DNA of 64,000 nt from Jackrogersella multiformis (GCA_902806575.1 CADCXD010000007.1:496001-560000); one strand, 5' to 3'; positions 34,042 to 47,400 are shown, counted from the first letter of the stretch. A program made the numbers and translations. Notes: generated from the letters alone by a model not told the origin.

Positions 34042-36455
34042 ATGTCCCAGGAGACGGGGCTTTGGAGCGTCCGTCGACCACGAGAGGTATGACAATGAAT
34101 GCGCCTAACGCGCGCAAGATTCTCAAACTTCCTAATGCATTCGTCGCGATCGGAATGTCTCTAACTAACTGATTGCGGCCAGACCCTTGGTGGCATCAAT
34201 CCTAACTCAGCTATACCTCTACCAGCCTCGGCGATGAAGAGATCGAACTCGATCAGTGGAAATGGCGGCGGCGGTGCCTTTACGAGCAGTCATATGCGAT
34301 CTATGTCGGGATCTAGACAATCCCTCGCCCTTGGCCGCCCCAGTCAGGGCATGTTTTCGCGATCGTCGTCTGGTACCAATCTGGCTGAAATGGGAATGTC
34401 CTCGGTGAAACGCTCGTCCTTCCAAAATGTTCCCGGTTCTACGATCAAAAGCTACGCCTCCGGCAGTGTGCCGATGCGAAACTCGGAGAACGAACGAAGG
34501 AGTAGTGTATACCGTTCCCGAACATCGACGAACGGTCCCGGAAACCACCAGAGCTTCTTCCAACAGGCGCCACAAGCAGCTGGTGTGCCACGCGATCCAC
34601 GGCCGTTGAAGGATCGCTCATTCCAGGCGCGAATCGGACAGGAACTCTTAGATTACTTATCGCAACACAACTTCGAGATGGAAATGAAGCACACTCTATC
34701 GCACAATATAATCAAGTCGCCGACCCAGAAGGACTTTAACTACATGTTCCAATGGCTATACCATCGCATTGACCCGAGCTACCGTTTCCAGAAGAACATT
34801 GACCAAGAAGTCCCTCCGATCCTAAAGCAGCTACGTTATCCTTACGAAAAGAGTATCACCAAATCGCAAATCTCTGCAGTGGGTGGTCAGAACTGGAGCA
34901 CCTTTCTAGGCCTGCTCCATTGGATGATGCAATTAGCACAGATGCTTGAAGGGTACTCATTGAACCGCTATGATGAAGCCTGCATCGAAAGCGGAATTGA
35001 CGTTAGTGGCGATCATGTCATTTTCGACTTTCTCAGCTCAGCGTATCGGGACTGGCTTGCTATGGACGAGGACGCCGGTGACGACGATGCCGAGAGAGTG
35101 CTCGCGCCTCACGTTGCAGAGATGGCTAAGGCTTTCGAGAGGACAAATTCTAAATATCTGTCAGAGCTTGAGATGCTTGAGGCAGAGAATGCTCGGCTGC
35201 TTAAGGAAATCGAGGATCTGGAAAAATCTACCCCTGACCCTCGTGTGCTTGATAATCACTTCAAAATCATGGAAGAGGACAAGATCAAGTTTGAAGAGTA
35301 TAACGCGCTGGCCTTGTCGAGGTCTGATAAATATGAGAACCGCATCCAAGTATTGCAAGAAGAACTCGACAAGCTACTACAAGAACTAAAAGAAGCGGAG
35401 GAAGAGCGTCGCTCATTACAGAAAGAAGTCGACGACCAAGGTATTAGCATGCAGGATATCGACCGTATGACCTCGGAACGCGAAAGACTGCAGAAGGGCA
35501 TAGAGTCCGCCACCCAGCGACTGGACGAAGGAAAGAAGAAGGTGGCAGAGAAAGAAATGGAAGCTAGCCGCAGGCTCGACGATCTGGAAAGGCTTGTCGA
35601 CAAGTACAACACGCTCGCATACCAGATCGGCCTTATTCCCGCGACGGCCGTAAATGCGAAGGGCGTCGCGTACGAACTGACGGTGACCGTCAACGAGTCA
35701 GATTTTACAGGCTCTATCATGAAGGGATCGTACTCGGGTGGAGGGGGAAGCGAACGCCTACTAGCCGATCCAGTCACCGGCTACCAACCAGCGCACATCC
35801 TTAACTTGGAGCTGCGCGGGCACGTTAAGAACAACTTCCTAGCTCTGCGGAAGGAGGTCTCTGACCGACGGACTACGGCTATGGATGCCATGATGAAAGA
35901 CCACGACCTACTCGACGGCATTAAGGAGGCGATCGAGGATAAACGAAACGAGGTCGAGGCGCTAGAGCACAGAGTCAGAGCCGCGGAGGAGGAGTACGAG
36001 AAGACCAAGGAGGTATGCTTATATAATGACTAATCCGATGTAGATCGCTTACTAACGTGTATTAGGTCACTACGACGCAGAAGCTGGCCTCAGATACGCA
36101 AATCGAGAAGATGGAGAAGGAGCTCGCCAAGATGCGAGCCCAGCTCTCCGAGTCGGTGCAGTTGATGGAGCAGAGAGAGATGAACACCAATATCGAGTAT
36201 GTTTCTATCTCGACCCTTTACTCTATATGATTTTGTATTAATAATAAATATAGATATGAACAATTAACCCTCCGGGCGAACGCGCTACGAGAGGAGCTAC
36301 ACACCGAGATCGAGAGGATGCTCAACGACATCATCAAGTTCAAGGTGCACATCCAGAAGAACCTGGAGGACTACGAGGGCTTCGTGACGGACGAGCTCGA
36401 GAAGGAACTCGGTAGCGACGAGATGAGGGAAGATACCCGCGGCATTGATATTTGA
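34042..36455 (+). CDS. NDC80: Kinetochore protein Ndc80 (Hec1)
   Basis: Four exons: 34042-34086, 34183-36012, 36066-36196 and 36254-36455, giving 735 aa with clean phases. The N-terminal ~120 residues are a basic Ser-rich tail, where Aurora B sites occur in the family. The calponin-homology domain follows (DRSFQARIGQELLDYLSQHN, PTQKDFNYMFQWLYHRIDP, VPPILKQLRYPYEKSITKSQ, GLLHWMMQLAQ). Long coiled coils run from about residue 310, interrupted by a non-helical loop, to the C-terminal tetramerisation region. Known role: the microtubule-binding subunit of the Ndc80 complex, with Nuf2, Spc24 and Spc25, at the outer kinetochore. The first 15-codon exon encodes MSQETGLWSVRRPRE, and the next exon continues in frame. 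Confidence 0.97.
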
Positions 36456-37174
36456 TTCGATTCGATTTGATTTGGTTAGGCTGCTGCGCTGGCGTTCGAC
36501 GGTGTTGTTGTGTGGAGTTCGGTTGGACTACAAGCGATGACCGTAATGATGATGGCAGGAGACGTTCTGAATGATGGTTAAGAATACCTGCTGTATGGGA
36601 TTATGGGATAGTCTCATTCTTATTCTTACGAACGATTGTTATAACACAGGTGTCAATACATGAATACTAACAAACCAATGTGACACTACTCTATATAAAT
36701 AAGGGGTTCTTAGACGGGCATAGGATAGTAGAGGTGATCATGTCTCCGACTTCATTCCCTCTTATCATATATTTATAATCACGATTTACACAGAAACAAA
36801 TTTGATATTCCGTCATATTATGAATTAACAGCTCGAATTAAATATCAACAATGGATCTTTTAGAATCCTAGAGAGGTAAGTATCAATCTCCCTATACTCG
36901 GCCGATGTTATAGTTCGCTTATAGGTTATCGATAACCCACAGCGGGGACCATGCTCGAGTCGAAACGACTTACAGTGGGCGACTGTACGTATATCTTAGG
37001 TCCCTAGGTCGAGCCCCGCCAAAACTAAGCTCCCTACCTAGGTAGGTATTCGCATACATCATCTTCAGCCGCATTCCTTCATACCATACCCATACTTAAC
37101 CTATCCATCACAAATACCTCCTCATCCCAGGAAGTGAGTCGGCGAAGCGAACACACCTCTCAACAACCAACCCA
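36456..37174. other. Intergenic region between NDC80 and VPS25
   Basis: No gene. TACCTAGGTA lies at 37035-37044, about 130 nt before the VPS25 start. Confidence 0.55.
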
Positions 37175-37997
37175 ATGTCTCTCCCCGCACCCTCCACCCC
37201 CACACCCGCCGCGGCCGCAACGACATCCTCCCCTTCCTCTTCATCCTCCTTCGATTTCCCGCGCGAGTACCACTTCCCGCCGTTCTTCACGCGGCAGGCG
37301 CACCACGCGACGCAGCACGCGCAGCTGGAGAAGTGGTCGTCGCTCGTGCTAGCCTACTGCCGGCACCACCGGCTGTTCCGGCTGTCGCTGTCCTACGAGG
37401 GCTCCGCGCACGAGGACCTGTTCCGCAACCGCCGGCTGGGCCGCTCCCTGCGCCTCGCCGACGCCCGCGACGTCATGGAGTACATGCGCCGGGAGGGGCG
37501 GGCCGAGGCCGTTGGCGGCGGTAGTGGTGGCGGTTTGAGTAGCGGTATTGGTGGTGGTATGAGTATTGGTGGTAGTGGTGGTGGTAGCGGCAAGGAAGGA
37601 GGCGACGTCTTCTGGATCTACTGGCGGACGCCGGAGGAGTGGGCCGGGCTGGTCGAGGCCTGGGTCGAGGACACGGCGCAGAAGAACAGCGTGCTCACGC
37701 TGTACGAGCTGACGGAGGGCGAGGCTACGAGGGGCACAGGTGAGTCCGCGTCTTCTAGATTGCCCATTACTTTACATTTTACGCACCACGCATCATCACG
37801 TAGTATACGCGGCAGACCAAAAGAAAAATTAGAAAAGCGTAGTAGCAGTATACATACTAATACAACCCGCCGGCGCCGTCGTAGAATTCCACGGCCTCGA
37901 ACCCGAGCTGCTGCAGAAAGCGCTGCAGGTGCTAGTCAAGCGCGGCAAGGCGCAGATATTCGGACAGGAGGACCAGCAAGGAGTCAAGTTCTTCTGA
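37175..37997 (+). CDS. VPS25: ESCRT-II subunit Vps25 with a Gly-rich insertion
   Basis: Two exons: 37175-37739 and 37885-37997, giving 225 aa; the phase-1 junction restores EFHGLEPELLQKALQVL. Winged helix 1 is marked by FPREYHFPPFFTRQ (the PPxY/F-type start that contacts Vps22/Vps36), LEKWSSLVLAYCRHH and LFRNRRLGRSL. Winged helix 2 holds FWIYWRTPEEWAGLV, NSVLTLYEL and KRGKAQIFGQEDQQGVKFF. Known role: ESCRT-II component that recruits Vps20/ESCRT-III during multivesicular-body sorting at endosomes. About 30 residues of almost pure Gly and Ser are inserted between the two winged helices. The exon is very GC-rich. The gene is convergent with RTT107. Confidence 0.95.
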
Positions 37998-38057
37998 TAG
38001 GGGGGTTCTACGTGTTGCATGTGCCACAGAAATATTTCAGATAATATTTAATTCATT

Positions 38058-38078
38058 GCTATGCTATGCTATGCTATA
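38058..38078. repeat. GCTAT pentanucleotide repeat
   Basis: Four copies of GCTAT between the convergent VPS25 and RTT107 genes. Confidence 0.85.
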
Positions 38079-38248
38079 CGGAGTAGCAGCGCGGGCGGGA
38101 ATACTATCTCTAGGCTAGAGAGCGAAGAGCAAAAGGAATGCGGACACACTCGAACGCCGCCACCCCTTCCCCTTCCCCGGAGCCATGCAGCGCAACTCAT
38201 AAACGTCAGCATTAAAAGTTATATCCACGAAAAGAACCCGCCCCGTCC

Positions 38249-41029
38249 TCAGTTGAAGAAGTTCGTAACCAGGTATTTCTCGTCGAAAATGATCTCCTGG
38301 TTCATCACCACGTCCAGCAGCCAATCCGCGGCAACGATGCGCGGCTCCATGTTGCCCTTTGCTGCCATCTCCTCGAACTTCTTCCACAGCTTCTTCTCTT
38401 CCGGACTCGTGTTGCTCAGCAGGTACACCGGATCGGGACCGCCTTCGTCATCTTCCGGCTTTGTAGGCTTGATCGTCGTGCCGCTTCTCGCGCCATACAT
38501 CATGAAGATGGCGCCGTTGGCCTCGGCAATGAATCGATAGCCATCCGGGCCGTTCTTGATGTTGTTCGTGCAATAGATAGGAGTATTCCAGAGCAGTTTA
38601 CCATTGTTCTTGCGGGCCTTCTGGACCGAAGTTGCAAGCTTGATGCCAAACTTCTCCTCATTCTCCTTGTCTTTGAGGATGTAATCCTGGGGGGAGAGGA
38701 GCTCCTTCTTGTCCAGGCATTGCTCAATCCAGCTCGAGGATACGATGGTGGCACCTTTGGACAGATTTCGGAGGAACTTGACTGTCCGAACCAAGTGCGG
38801 AGCCACGAGATAGTCGCATAGTTGACCATCCGGCACAACGGCGATGCCGAGGTCACGTAGCTTTTTCTATCAAGACATTAGCATAACCTATGATATGAGA
38901 ATCCGGTAAACTTACGCGATCCGCATCCTCGCGATGCTTGTCGTTAACCCATCGTTGGAATCCTGTGAGCACTACTCGCATATTGACGTCCGGTAATGTG
39001 GGCCTCGCCTTCTTTGCGGGACGCTTGTCAGTCTTGGCCTCCCTCTCTTCGCCTCCTGCGGCGGCTGGACTCGACACGCTACGGCGGTTAAGGTGTTCTC
39101 GCTCGATATGGTCGGCAGCTCGCTTGCCTCCCCAGAGGCCATGACCGTCCTTAAGTCCTCGTTTCTTCTCTTTCTCGTATAAGGCCACGTCAGGCGCAAT
39201 CATCGATAGTCTGTTGTTTGCTTTGTCCTTTGCACTTCGGCTGGAAGAGACTGTTGAGGGGGTCTCGTTCTCCTTGCCAGCTCGGACGTGACGGCCTTTA
39301 GCCGGAGTCGAGAACTGGCTTGTTACACGACGCTGTGCCGGTGCCGGTGCCGGTACTCCAAATGCCTCGGCCGTCTTCTTCGCATATTCGGCATCGGTAT
39401 CCTTCATGACGTCAAATTCCTTGTGAGCTTGACGGCCAATGACGACCCCCTCCGCTGGGCCGTCTGAATACGCATTCTCGCCGGCCAGATCCAATGCATT
39501 ACGCTTCCGCTTGGATGACGGGGTAAGCTTTTTTGGTCCGCCGGGATAATATAGAGCTCGCAGTTTACTCTCGTCCAATGCTGTCTTGCCAATAACTTCT
39601 GTAAGATTGGTTCGAGGTGGGAAACAGCTATACTTGTCTGCCTTCGTCACGGCTAGCGCCTCGCACCTTATATAACTATCCTCGATCCAGAAGTGGTTGA
39701 CTGTTTCGATATTCCAGTCTTTTGCAGCTTCGCACTTTTCGCCAATATCTCGAGCGGTGACCAGATGTGTGTTCTCGGACTTCATAGTCTTTGTAAATTC
39801 CGCACCAGCAGCAACGATCAGGTTTTCCAGGTATATGCGGGCCTCTCCTCCGTAGTTCGATACTGTGATTTTTTTATCCTTAAATCCCGGGATCCCATCA
39901 CGCGGGACAGGATAGTGAAGAAGACGCTGCAGAGGGGAGGTAAACTGGTCGCGGGTAATAAGATGGTACAACCAGGAGAGGTTCCCAACTACCTTGCCAG
40001 CCTGGGACGCTCGTACATATTGTGGACCGTCGCGATACTGGCAGATGAACCAGTCGCAAGCGTCGACATCATCGATCATCTCTCCACCGCCGTTTTTGAT
40101 GAGCCCCAGAATAATATCCTTGAGCCGATCTCTAATTGACAAGTCTGCTGAGAGCATGACCTTCACGCCTTCGAACGCAGTAACCGTAGGACGTGCTCCT
40201 AGAGTATCGAGCGGAGGGCTAGGCAAATAGTCTGGACGGGCAGAAGTAGCACCCTCGAGGTGTTGGCTAGACGGTACTCTAATCGCATCTTCAGGGTTGG
40301 CGCTCAAGTACTCGGGATCAGGCAAAGGTACGGGCCCTCGTCAATCCGTTTTCCAAGTTTGAAGCAATCATCAAACCTAGGCAGATTAGACTTATATATC
40401 AGTATACGGCAAATGTTGCTTACCAGTGAGGAAGAACGATCTTGCATTTGAGCTTCTTGCTCACAGCTAGTTGACATTTTGGGTGGATCATAGAGAGGGC
40501 GCAGATATGGGTGGTAAGTTTGGTGACGTTCTCCGAGTCCATTCCGCCCATGGCCATCGTGGCACCGATGATTGCGTCCTTGTCGGTAGGTGGAATATCG
40601 GCGCATGTCAATACCACGTCGGAGAAGATCATTCGAGGATCTGGTGTGAAAGGACGTATCTGGGCTTGCCTCCCCTTCGCTAAGGATGCCGAAATCCACT
40701 TGGGTTTGACGACAGGAACCATCGTCGCGGTGGCCTCAGTGTACTCGGGGAAATCGATCGAGTTGGCGAGGATGTGTGTGACTTTCCTGAGGTCCGGGAA
40801 TAGCAAGCCATTACGCGCATCGTTACCGCGTTTCGGTGGCTCGACTTGTCCCCCATATTGGATGATGGTTTGGGTGAGCTTCAGTTAATCGAGTAAGCAT
40901 TACGATACATTTACACACATTATATCAATTGCGACATACCTCGTGGATCACACCGTCAGTTAACTCCTTGCACGGAATAAAGGCGAAAGTGCATAGGCTG
41001 AAAAGAGCCGACTCGTCTTGGTTTGCCAT
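38249..41029 (-). CDS. RTT107: Multi-BRCT genome-maintenance protein, Rtt107/Brc1-like (one apparent frameshift)
   Basis: Exons 40940-41029, 40424-40878, 38916-40376 and 38249-38866; about 874 aa if the frame break is corrected. Four BRCT repeats lie in the N-terminal half (LFSLCTFAFIPCKEL, then VPVVKPKWISASLAKG, LPHWFDDCFKLGKR, GNLSWLYHLITRDQ, VNHFWIEDSYI), followed by a basic Ser-rich linker and a C-terminal BRCT pair (VSSSWIEQCLDKKELL, IVAADWLLDVVMNQE). Known role: scaffold that binds gamma-H2A through its C-terminal BRCT pair and brings Slx4 or Smc5/6 to stalled forks. At 40324-40326 the frame shifts between 'EGPYL' and 'PDPEYLSA'. One extra base in the AAA run (TTT on the coding strand) gives the expected P-Y-L-L-P-D-P-E and makes the exon 3/4 phase correct. 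It is therefore probably an assembly error. Confidence 0.93.
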
Positions 41030-41904
41030 TGTGGCTTTTCAGACGCGATTCGGTGTATGCAAGTCAGGGTTGGCAACTTGAGGCATTCCCTTTTGGAAGA
41101 AAAGAAAAATGTTTATGATATTATGGGATGATTATCTCGATAAAAAGACAAGTAAAAGTAAATAAAAGTATGGCAAGTCTTTTTCCTTTTCTTTTGCATC
41201 CGCGTGCCTAATTGCAGTTTCGTTACTTGGTTGGTTGACTAGAGGGACCAAGTTTTTTAGTATTGACATTCAATTTGCTGCTGTACTGTGTAAAGAAAGA
41301 TGACAAGAAAAAAAGGTGGGACGGATTGTTTTCTAAGAATCCTAAAGATTCTAGGACGCGTTTTAGAGCATTGTAATTAACGCGATAACGCGAGAATGCA
41401 TCGCAGTCAGGTGATTTTAAGACCCCGCGTACATGCATATCCTATCTGTATCCTGGCTGCCTGCATGTGGCTGTCTACCAGGTACTAGGTACCTATCGCC
41501 TACCGTCGGTACCTAGAGTCTAAACTGTACCTCTAAGCGCCAATACCTACCTAGGTATATATATCCATCTCCCAACAACAAATAGCAAAATCCTAGAGGG
41601 ATGGATATCCAATTTTAGCATTTACCTACCCATTTCCCTCTTCTCGATTACGACAATATAGCTAACAGATTCCTCGGCTTGATCATGAGTCACATTGCAG
41701 TTTACTACCTCAGGTAACATATTGTAATGTCTGTTCGTGGTGTGTATCCTTCAGCATGACTCAAAGCCATAATAATCTGGGTACGTGTCTATACGTGTAT
41801 CATGTGCTAGGTGTCCTACAAAAGTTTGCATGTACGCTTCTGCCTACAATACCCATCGCGCAGCTTGAAAATAGCATCCTAGCCAACCCCTTCGAAAAAC
41901 CCTC
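41030..41904. other. Intergenic region upstream of RTT107, downstream of GH78
   Basis: No gene. TACCTAGGTA occurs at 41548-41557, and GGTACTAGGTACC near 41480. Confidence 0.55.
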
Positions 41905-44443
41905 CTAGCTGACTTCGATGTGATGTTGTCCAGCTATCCCTTCGGTAATATATAGCTGCCTATCACCCCCTGCCCTGACAGACTTCCCGGTATCTACTGT
42001 CATTGATTTTCCGTCTATCGTCACCGTCTCACCACTGCTGGAGACCGGAAGAACCAGTACACCTGTGGTACCCTGCGGCACGTTATAATCCAACGTATAT
42101 CCGCCGTCGCTATTCATCGTCCAGCTTGCTGAGTACTTGCCTAAGCCAGTTGTGAAACCTCCTTCGGCATGTGTGAGATCTCCGAATTGGGGCGCGATTT
42201 TCCAAGTTGAGCCACCCAGATTAGTGACACTAAGGCCAAGGATATATTCCGTCAACGCCGTGACAGGGCCAGTAGCCCATCCATCTAAGAACGGCACACG
42301 TCAGTAAGCTCCACTCCCAGAACACGGAGAATAGGAGAATAAATGACTTCAAAGTGTATATACTCACGAGAGTGGGACGTATATGAGTAATCCTCCCCAT
42401 ATCCAGCATCGTGGCGGTAGCCGAAAGTGCCATCCGTGAGGTAGCCTTCAATCATGGTAGACTGCGTGCCATTCTCGTTGTTCAGATACCAACCCCAACT
42501 AGTTCGGATCAAGTCCAGGCCGCGTTGCGTCTGTCCTGCTAACAAGTGTGCTTGAATTTCGAAAGAGGAGATGAAGGTAGATACTTCTCCAGCCAGCTCG
42601 GGGCTTTCAGCTCCGATTGGGGTCCAGTTCTTCGTGAGAGATGAGGAAATATCCTGCGCCGTGTCCGTCGTGACGTTCACTACTTCGAAGAGCAAGGCTA
42701 GAGCATTCCCGTCCTGGGGATGCAAACTAGTGTTGCTGTCACGGGACTCGACGCTATCGTAAAATGAACCGGAAGTTTCGTCCCAGAGGCGCGAGTTTAT
42801 GGCACTTTGGAGTTTTGTGGCAGTGTCAAGCCATGTTGAGTTGATGCCGGTTATGTCGCCAATCCAAGTAGCCAATGCAGAGCCAGTGATCAACGTCCGG
42901 TAATAAAGCATCTGCGCCGAGGCCTGGGTGTTGTCAACAAAGTAGCGACCCCAGTCGTCTGTGTAGCCCGTGATATTGAGAAGACCTAAGGACGAATCGA
43001 GCTGATTGGATAGGAAAGTCATCGCTGCGAGATACTTGTCCCAGATTCCACGGATGAAATCCAGATCCCCGGAAAATAAGACATAATTGTACGTCCCGAT
43101 CATAGTCCACCTAGTAATGCAAACGAACTTAACATAAGCGATCCATAGAATGGCGGAAGAAAAGGCTCTAGTGCATGAAGCGTCTTACATGTGATACGTA
43201 TCACTGTTTCTAGCAAGAAGTGGCGGACCGGAAAATGGGAGTAGACCATTATCTGCCTATACACGGGCAGACTTAATTAGCGATGAAGGACGTGTTGTCT
43301 GTGGAAGAAGTACTAACTTGAATGTTATACAGCGTCGCCAATGAGTTCTTTACGCTCCTAAAAAGAAGTGAGTAAAAACACTTGAGAATCTCTGGAATTC
43401 TTAAAGAGCTTACTCTATATCGCCGGTGCTATAAAATGAAGAGGAAATCGCGACGCCCATATCACCAGGCCAGACAGTCCTGTCACGCTTTGCTCCGTCG
43501 GTGTTGATCGTGTCACCTGTGCCAATGTTGCCGTTATTCGCCCATTGGCTGTCCGGGGCAGGCCAGGCTCTTCCTGTTGAGGGGTGGAGAGCATTCGTCT
43601 GGATGGTCTGTGGCAAGTGGTATCAGTAGTTGTTATATTACACCTAGATGGTCTCGGGACAGTGATTTAAGTCACTGGGTCTGTTTCTTCTTAACTCATA
43701 ACCGAGGAATCGCTCAAGACCTAGGTTGTCGGTAGGAATTGATGACAAGGCAAGTACACAATTGTAAAAACATATGTACTCACATAGGCACCACTATACC
43801 AGATTTTGTTGAGTATGTCATCGCTGCTGTGAAAGTATCCCTGATAGGCCTGGAGGTTTGACCAAGTTGGCTGGAAGGACAACTCTAGAGTAACAGCGTT
43901 GATGGTAACAGAGGAGCTAGTTCCAGTAAGGAACAAGGTCATATACCGAAATCCTCCTCGGAGATTTTCATCCGGCATAACATAAGTGTTGTCCCCTGTC
44001 GAGGAGAAGTTGGCGTAGATTGCGTCGTCTTTCCTTCCAAACACTCCACTAGATGAGTCTGAAACAGGACCAATCCAATCCTTAGCTTCTGTAAAAGCTA
44101 TGCCAAGGGCGCCTCCATCGTCGGTAGATGACACTGAATACTGAATCGTGACAACGCCCCCAACTTCGAGACCGAAGTCGAAATAGACACCCGATTGCGT
44201 GCTGGAGAATGAGACAGACCCTATATCAGAGCTTTCTCCGGTGCTCAAGTCGAATACGGTCTTGGGGGTGACGGTCCGTGCCGACGGAGAGAAGAGGTTT
44301 GATTCCCATTCACCGGGGAACGCTGCCGTCTGCGGGCCCGTACATTTCGTATCTCTCCAACAGCTCTGGGCGAGAACATCTGTAAGGGAAACCAAATACC
44401 AAACAGCAAGAGTGAATGGCAGGAAAGGAGATTGAGAGGCCAT
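41905..44443 (-). CDS. Secreted alpha-L-rhamnosidase-like glycoside hydrolase (GH78 type)
   Basis: Six exons: 43784-44443, 43414-43607, 43318-43357, 43189-43256, 42368-43110 and 41905-42284, giving 694 aa with consistent phases. The N-terminus (MASQSPFLPFTLAVWYLVSL...LA) is a signal peptide. An N-terminal beta-sandwich is followed by the six-hairpin (alpha/alpha)6 barrel. This contains AKRDRTVWPGDMG, the DR-x-x-W-x-GD motif of bacterial-type rhamnosidases, as well as TDDWGRYF and SHSHGWATGPV, and it ends in a C-terminal beta-domain. Known role of the family: release of terminal alpha-L-rhamnose from rhamnogalacturonan, glycosides or flavonoids. Substrate and GH subfamily are inferred. The 40-nt exon 3 is easily missed. 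With PL4 and CE8 it is the third pectin-related enzyme in the window. TATA-like sequences lie at about 44530-44550. Confidence 0.9.
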
Positions 44444-47400
44444 AACGACAGGCAGCGTAGAAACAATGCGCTAAGCGTACGGAATGATGGAAACACGAAG
44501 GCCAGGGAGGGTTAGAATACATAAATGATTTATAGGATATCTATAAATAATCAACCCTTTATGGAATTTCGGGGCCGTAAAGGCGCAGACCACATACGTA
44601 GTGAAGCTGCAAACAATAAGGTACATTACAGATACGGTATTCTCGTCTCATCCTCCTACCGAGACCAACATAGGCTGCATAGCCACCCGATCCCACCCCG
44701 CTCAAATGAGATCTACCTAAACTCACCCAGCCAGAGTCGGTCCTTTGAGCGGCACAGCAGTTACAACTGACCGTGCCATGAACACCAAAAACTGCTAGGA
44801 CTAATTAATATTGACGAATGTTTCCAACTAGCTAATATGCATTCCAAATTCCAAGCAAATCTCGGGTCAGTTGTGATCCTTACCTAGGTAACTATTCGGG
44901 GAGGGTATCCTCCGGTCTCTGGCCCACTTATCCCGGGTAACTTTCAAGCCCGGGGCCGGCCATGTGGGTTCTTACTCTTATCCGAGAGTTCCAAGGTTGT
45001 CCTACTCTTACTCTAATAATATAGCATCACATAAATGAATTTGATGTTAATTTTCATAATATTCATAATATAATATTAGAGAACCCACTACGTAACTCGA
45101 AGCTCATATTTTTAGCTTCATACTTGTGGCGCGATGGACGAATAGTCTTGCTGTATTTGAGGTTAGATTTGAGATATCCACGCTGTCGGATTCCGCATTC
45201 TATATACATGTCATAGAGATGTGCCACGTTTAAGACTGAGGTATAGACATGGTATAATGAAAAGCATGAGGCAATACATACATAGTGTTGCTCTTGAAGT
45301 TTAAACCCTCGTTAATAAACTTAATTCAGGCAGCTAATATAAGGGCAATTAGCACATTATAAGAAGTCACATGTATATTATTCGTAGGTGCCCAGGTAGA
45401 GCGGCCTAGGTAAGCATAAAGCATGCTACTAGCTCCGAATTTGAACGTGACTAATTACTACCTATATGCAGACATCCATAGATATTAGATTTAAGTATAA
45501 GCGAAGACATGGGTGGATTCATGTGCTCCAACTAAACATAGCTGGTTTTTGTCCCTTTGGAAGGTACACGAAGAGAAGGCAAATCATAGGTCGAATATGA
45601 CTAAAGTACCAACTATCAAAACGCAACAGGTGATGGATGATTGGTCTTTAGGAGGAAGAGCCTCATATTTCTAGGGAGGAATGGCAACTAGCGGGGTTGG
45701 TAAACCCTGGTCTGGGCAGGGCTATTTTAAGCAAAGCAGCGTCCCTAGGTACCCAGGTACCTACCACCACCTGGGCATTTGGTAATTTTATTAGGGTTCA
45801 TAATCCCCATGTCGCATGAAGTCGAAGGTTATTAGCGAGACTAAATCTTTCCTTCCCCTTCTCGATATTTCACTATTAGTAGTACATACAGAATTGAATA
45901 ACCAGGTGCCTTAATAATCTAGGTTAATCCCTTGCAAGTGGACATGAAAGATCCATTAGGACGCATTGCTAATCATTTAGTTTTCTACTTAGCTGCTTAG
46001 GTACCCTAGCCCTTTCACTAAGCTTCCGCTAAGATTCCACTAGGCTCGTAGTGGTAGTGGGACGCGGCAGCTAGGCTGGAAGTGCGAAGTACTGTCCCCG
46101 ACTGGAAGGAATAGCGAAAGGACTAAGAAACTGCTTGGTCAGTTGCGGTCAGTTGCTTTTCTTCAGTGGAGTTATGACCGTTATTCCTTCTCATTCCGGA
46201 CGCCGACACGTGACACTATCTACCAGTCAGGCAATCAGGGCAGGGGTTTAACCTGCTGTAATTGCTAAAATACCTCCTAAGTAATGCTTAGGAGGTACCT
46301 AGGTAACCCCCGAGAAGCAGGAAATGGAAGGAAGGACGTGGAGAGGGGGGAGGAAAACAAGGGCTAGGCGCTGGCTTTCGAATGCGCGCTAATGCAACTT
46401 TCTTCTTACCTACCAGGTAGGTAGGTACCTAACGTAGAGGGAACATTGAACAATCAACATCGAAATAATGGGAACATTTAATACTGAACATCGATGACCA
46501 GCTGAAGAATAATGGTTATATTCCCCATCAGATCGATGAACGAATACCACTTATAGGATTTATGACCTCTTTGACCCCCATCTGGACCCCATCTTCAAAG
46601 AAACAACATATCTGTATCTCTCCATCTCTCCCTTAACATAAAGTGACGGGTAGAAAAGCGACGAGACCGAGACTGAGACGGAGACGGAGACCGATACCAT
46701 GCCCATGCCCATGATTTCGAGCCATTCGATTCGAACCATGCACAGCTAACTTGGCTAACTTCGCTATCTACCTAATAAAACACCAACTTCGGAGCCTAAC
46801 AACTCTATACTTGCAACTTTCGGCCGACCACCCCTTTATTTACCTACCCCGGTACCATTAACACCTTCAACACCGTCCCGCTTGCCTTTGCCTGCCCATT
46901 ATTTGTCCAAGTCTATTGGACGTCTAAAGCTTATCGCAGCAATAGACAACATCATCACCCCTGTGGGATTCTCGATTCTCGATTCTCAATTCTCGACTCT
47001 CGACTTTCGACTCTCGATTGTCCGTACTCAATACTAAAATCCGATACCCGAATACCTCCTAAATCATCCTATTGTATGCATTTCGGAGCGGTTATCTATT
47101 GTATATCGGACACCGGACATCAACTGCGACGTTAGAAGACCAACCCGATATTGTCAACCTCATGATAGTGCCGCGATTCGGAAGAGACACTGCTTCGTGC
47201 ATCCCGACGATATTATAAGGGGCATTCTTGGAGGTTTAGACCTCACTCGAGGTCGTTGCCAACACCCTCGATGATGGTACGTCATTCTGCTTAGGATATA
47301 TTATTATGTGATTACTATGGTTCTACAATTCCACCGTTATACATGGTCGCATGTCTTGGAACAAGCTCAGGAAGATCGTCATTTTATACTTAACCTTCCA

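Noticed and set aside
22636..44443. Secondary-metabolite or tightly regulated degradation cluster
   Set aside because: No backbone synthase, pathway regulator or transporter is present, and housekeeping genes lie between the CAZyme genes.
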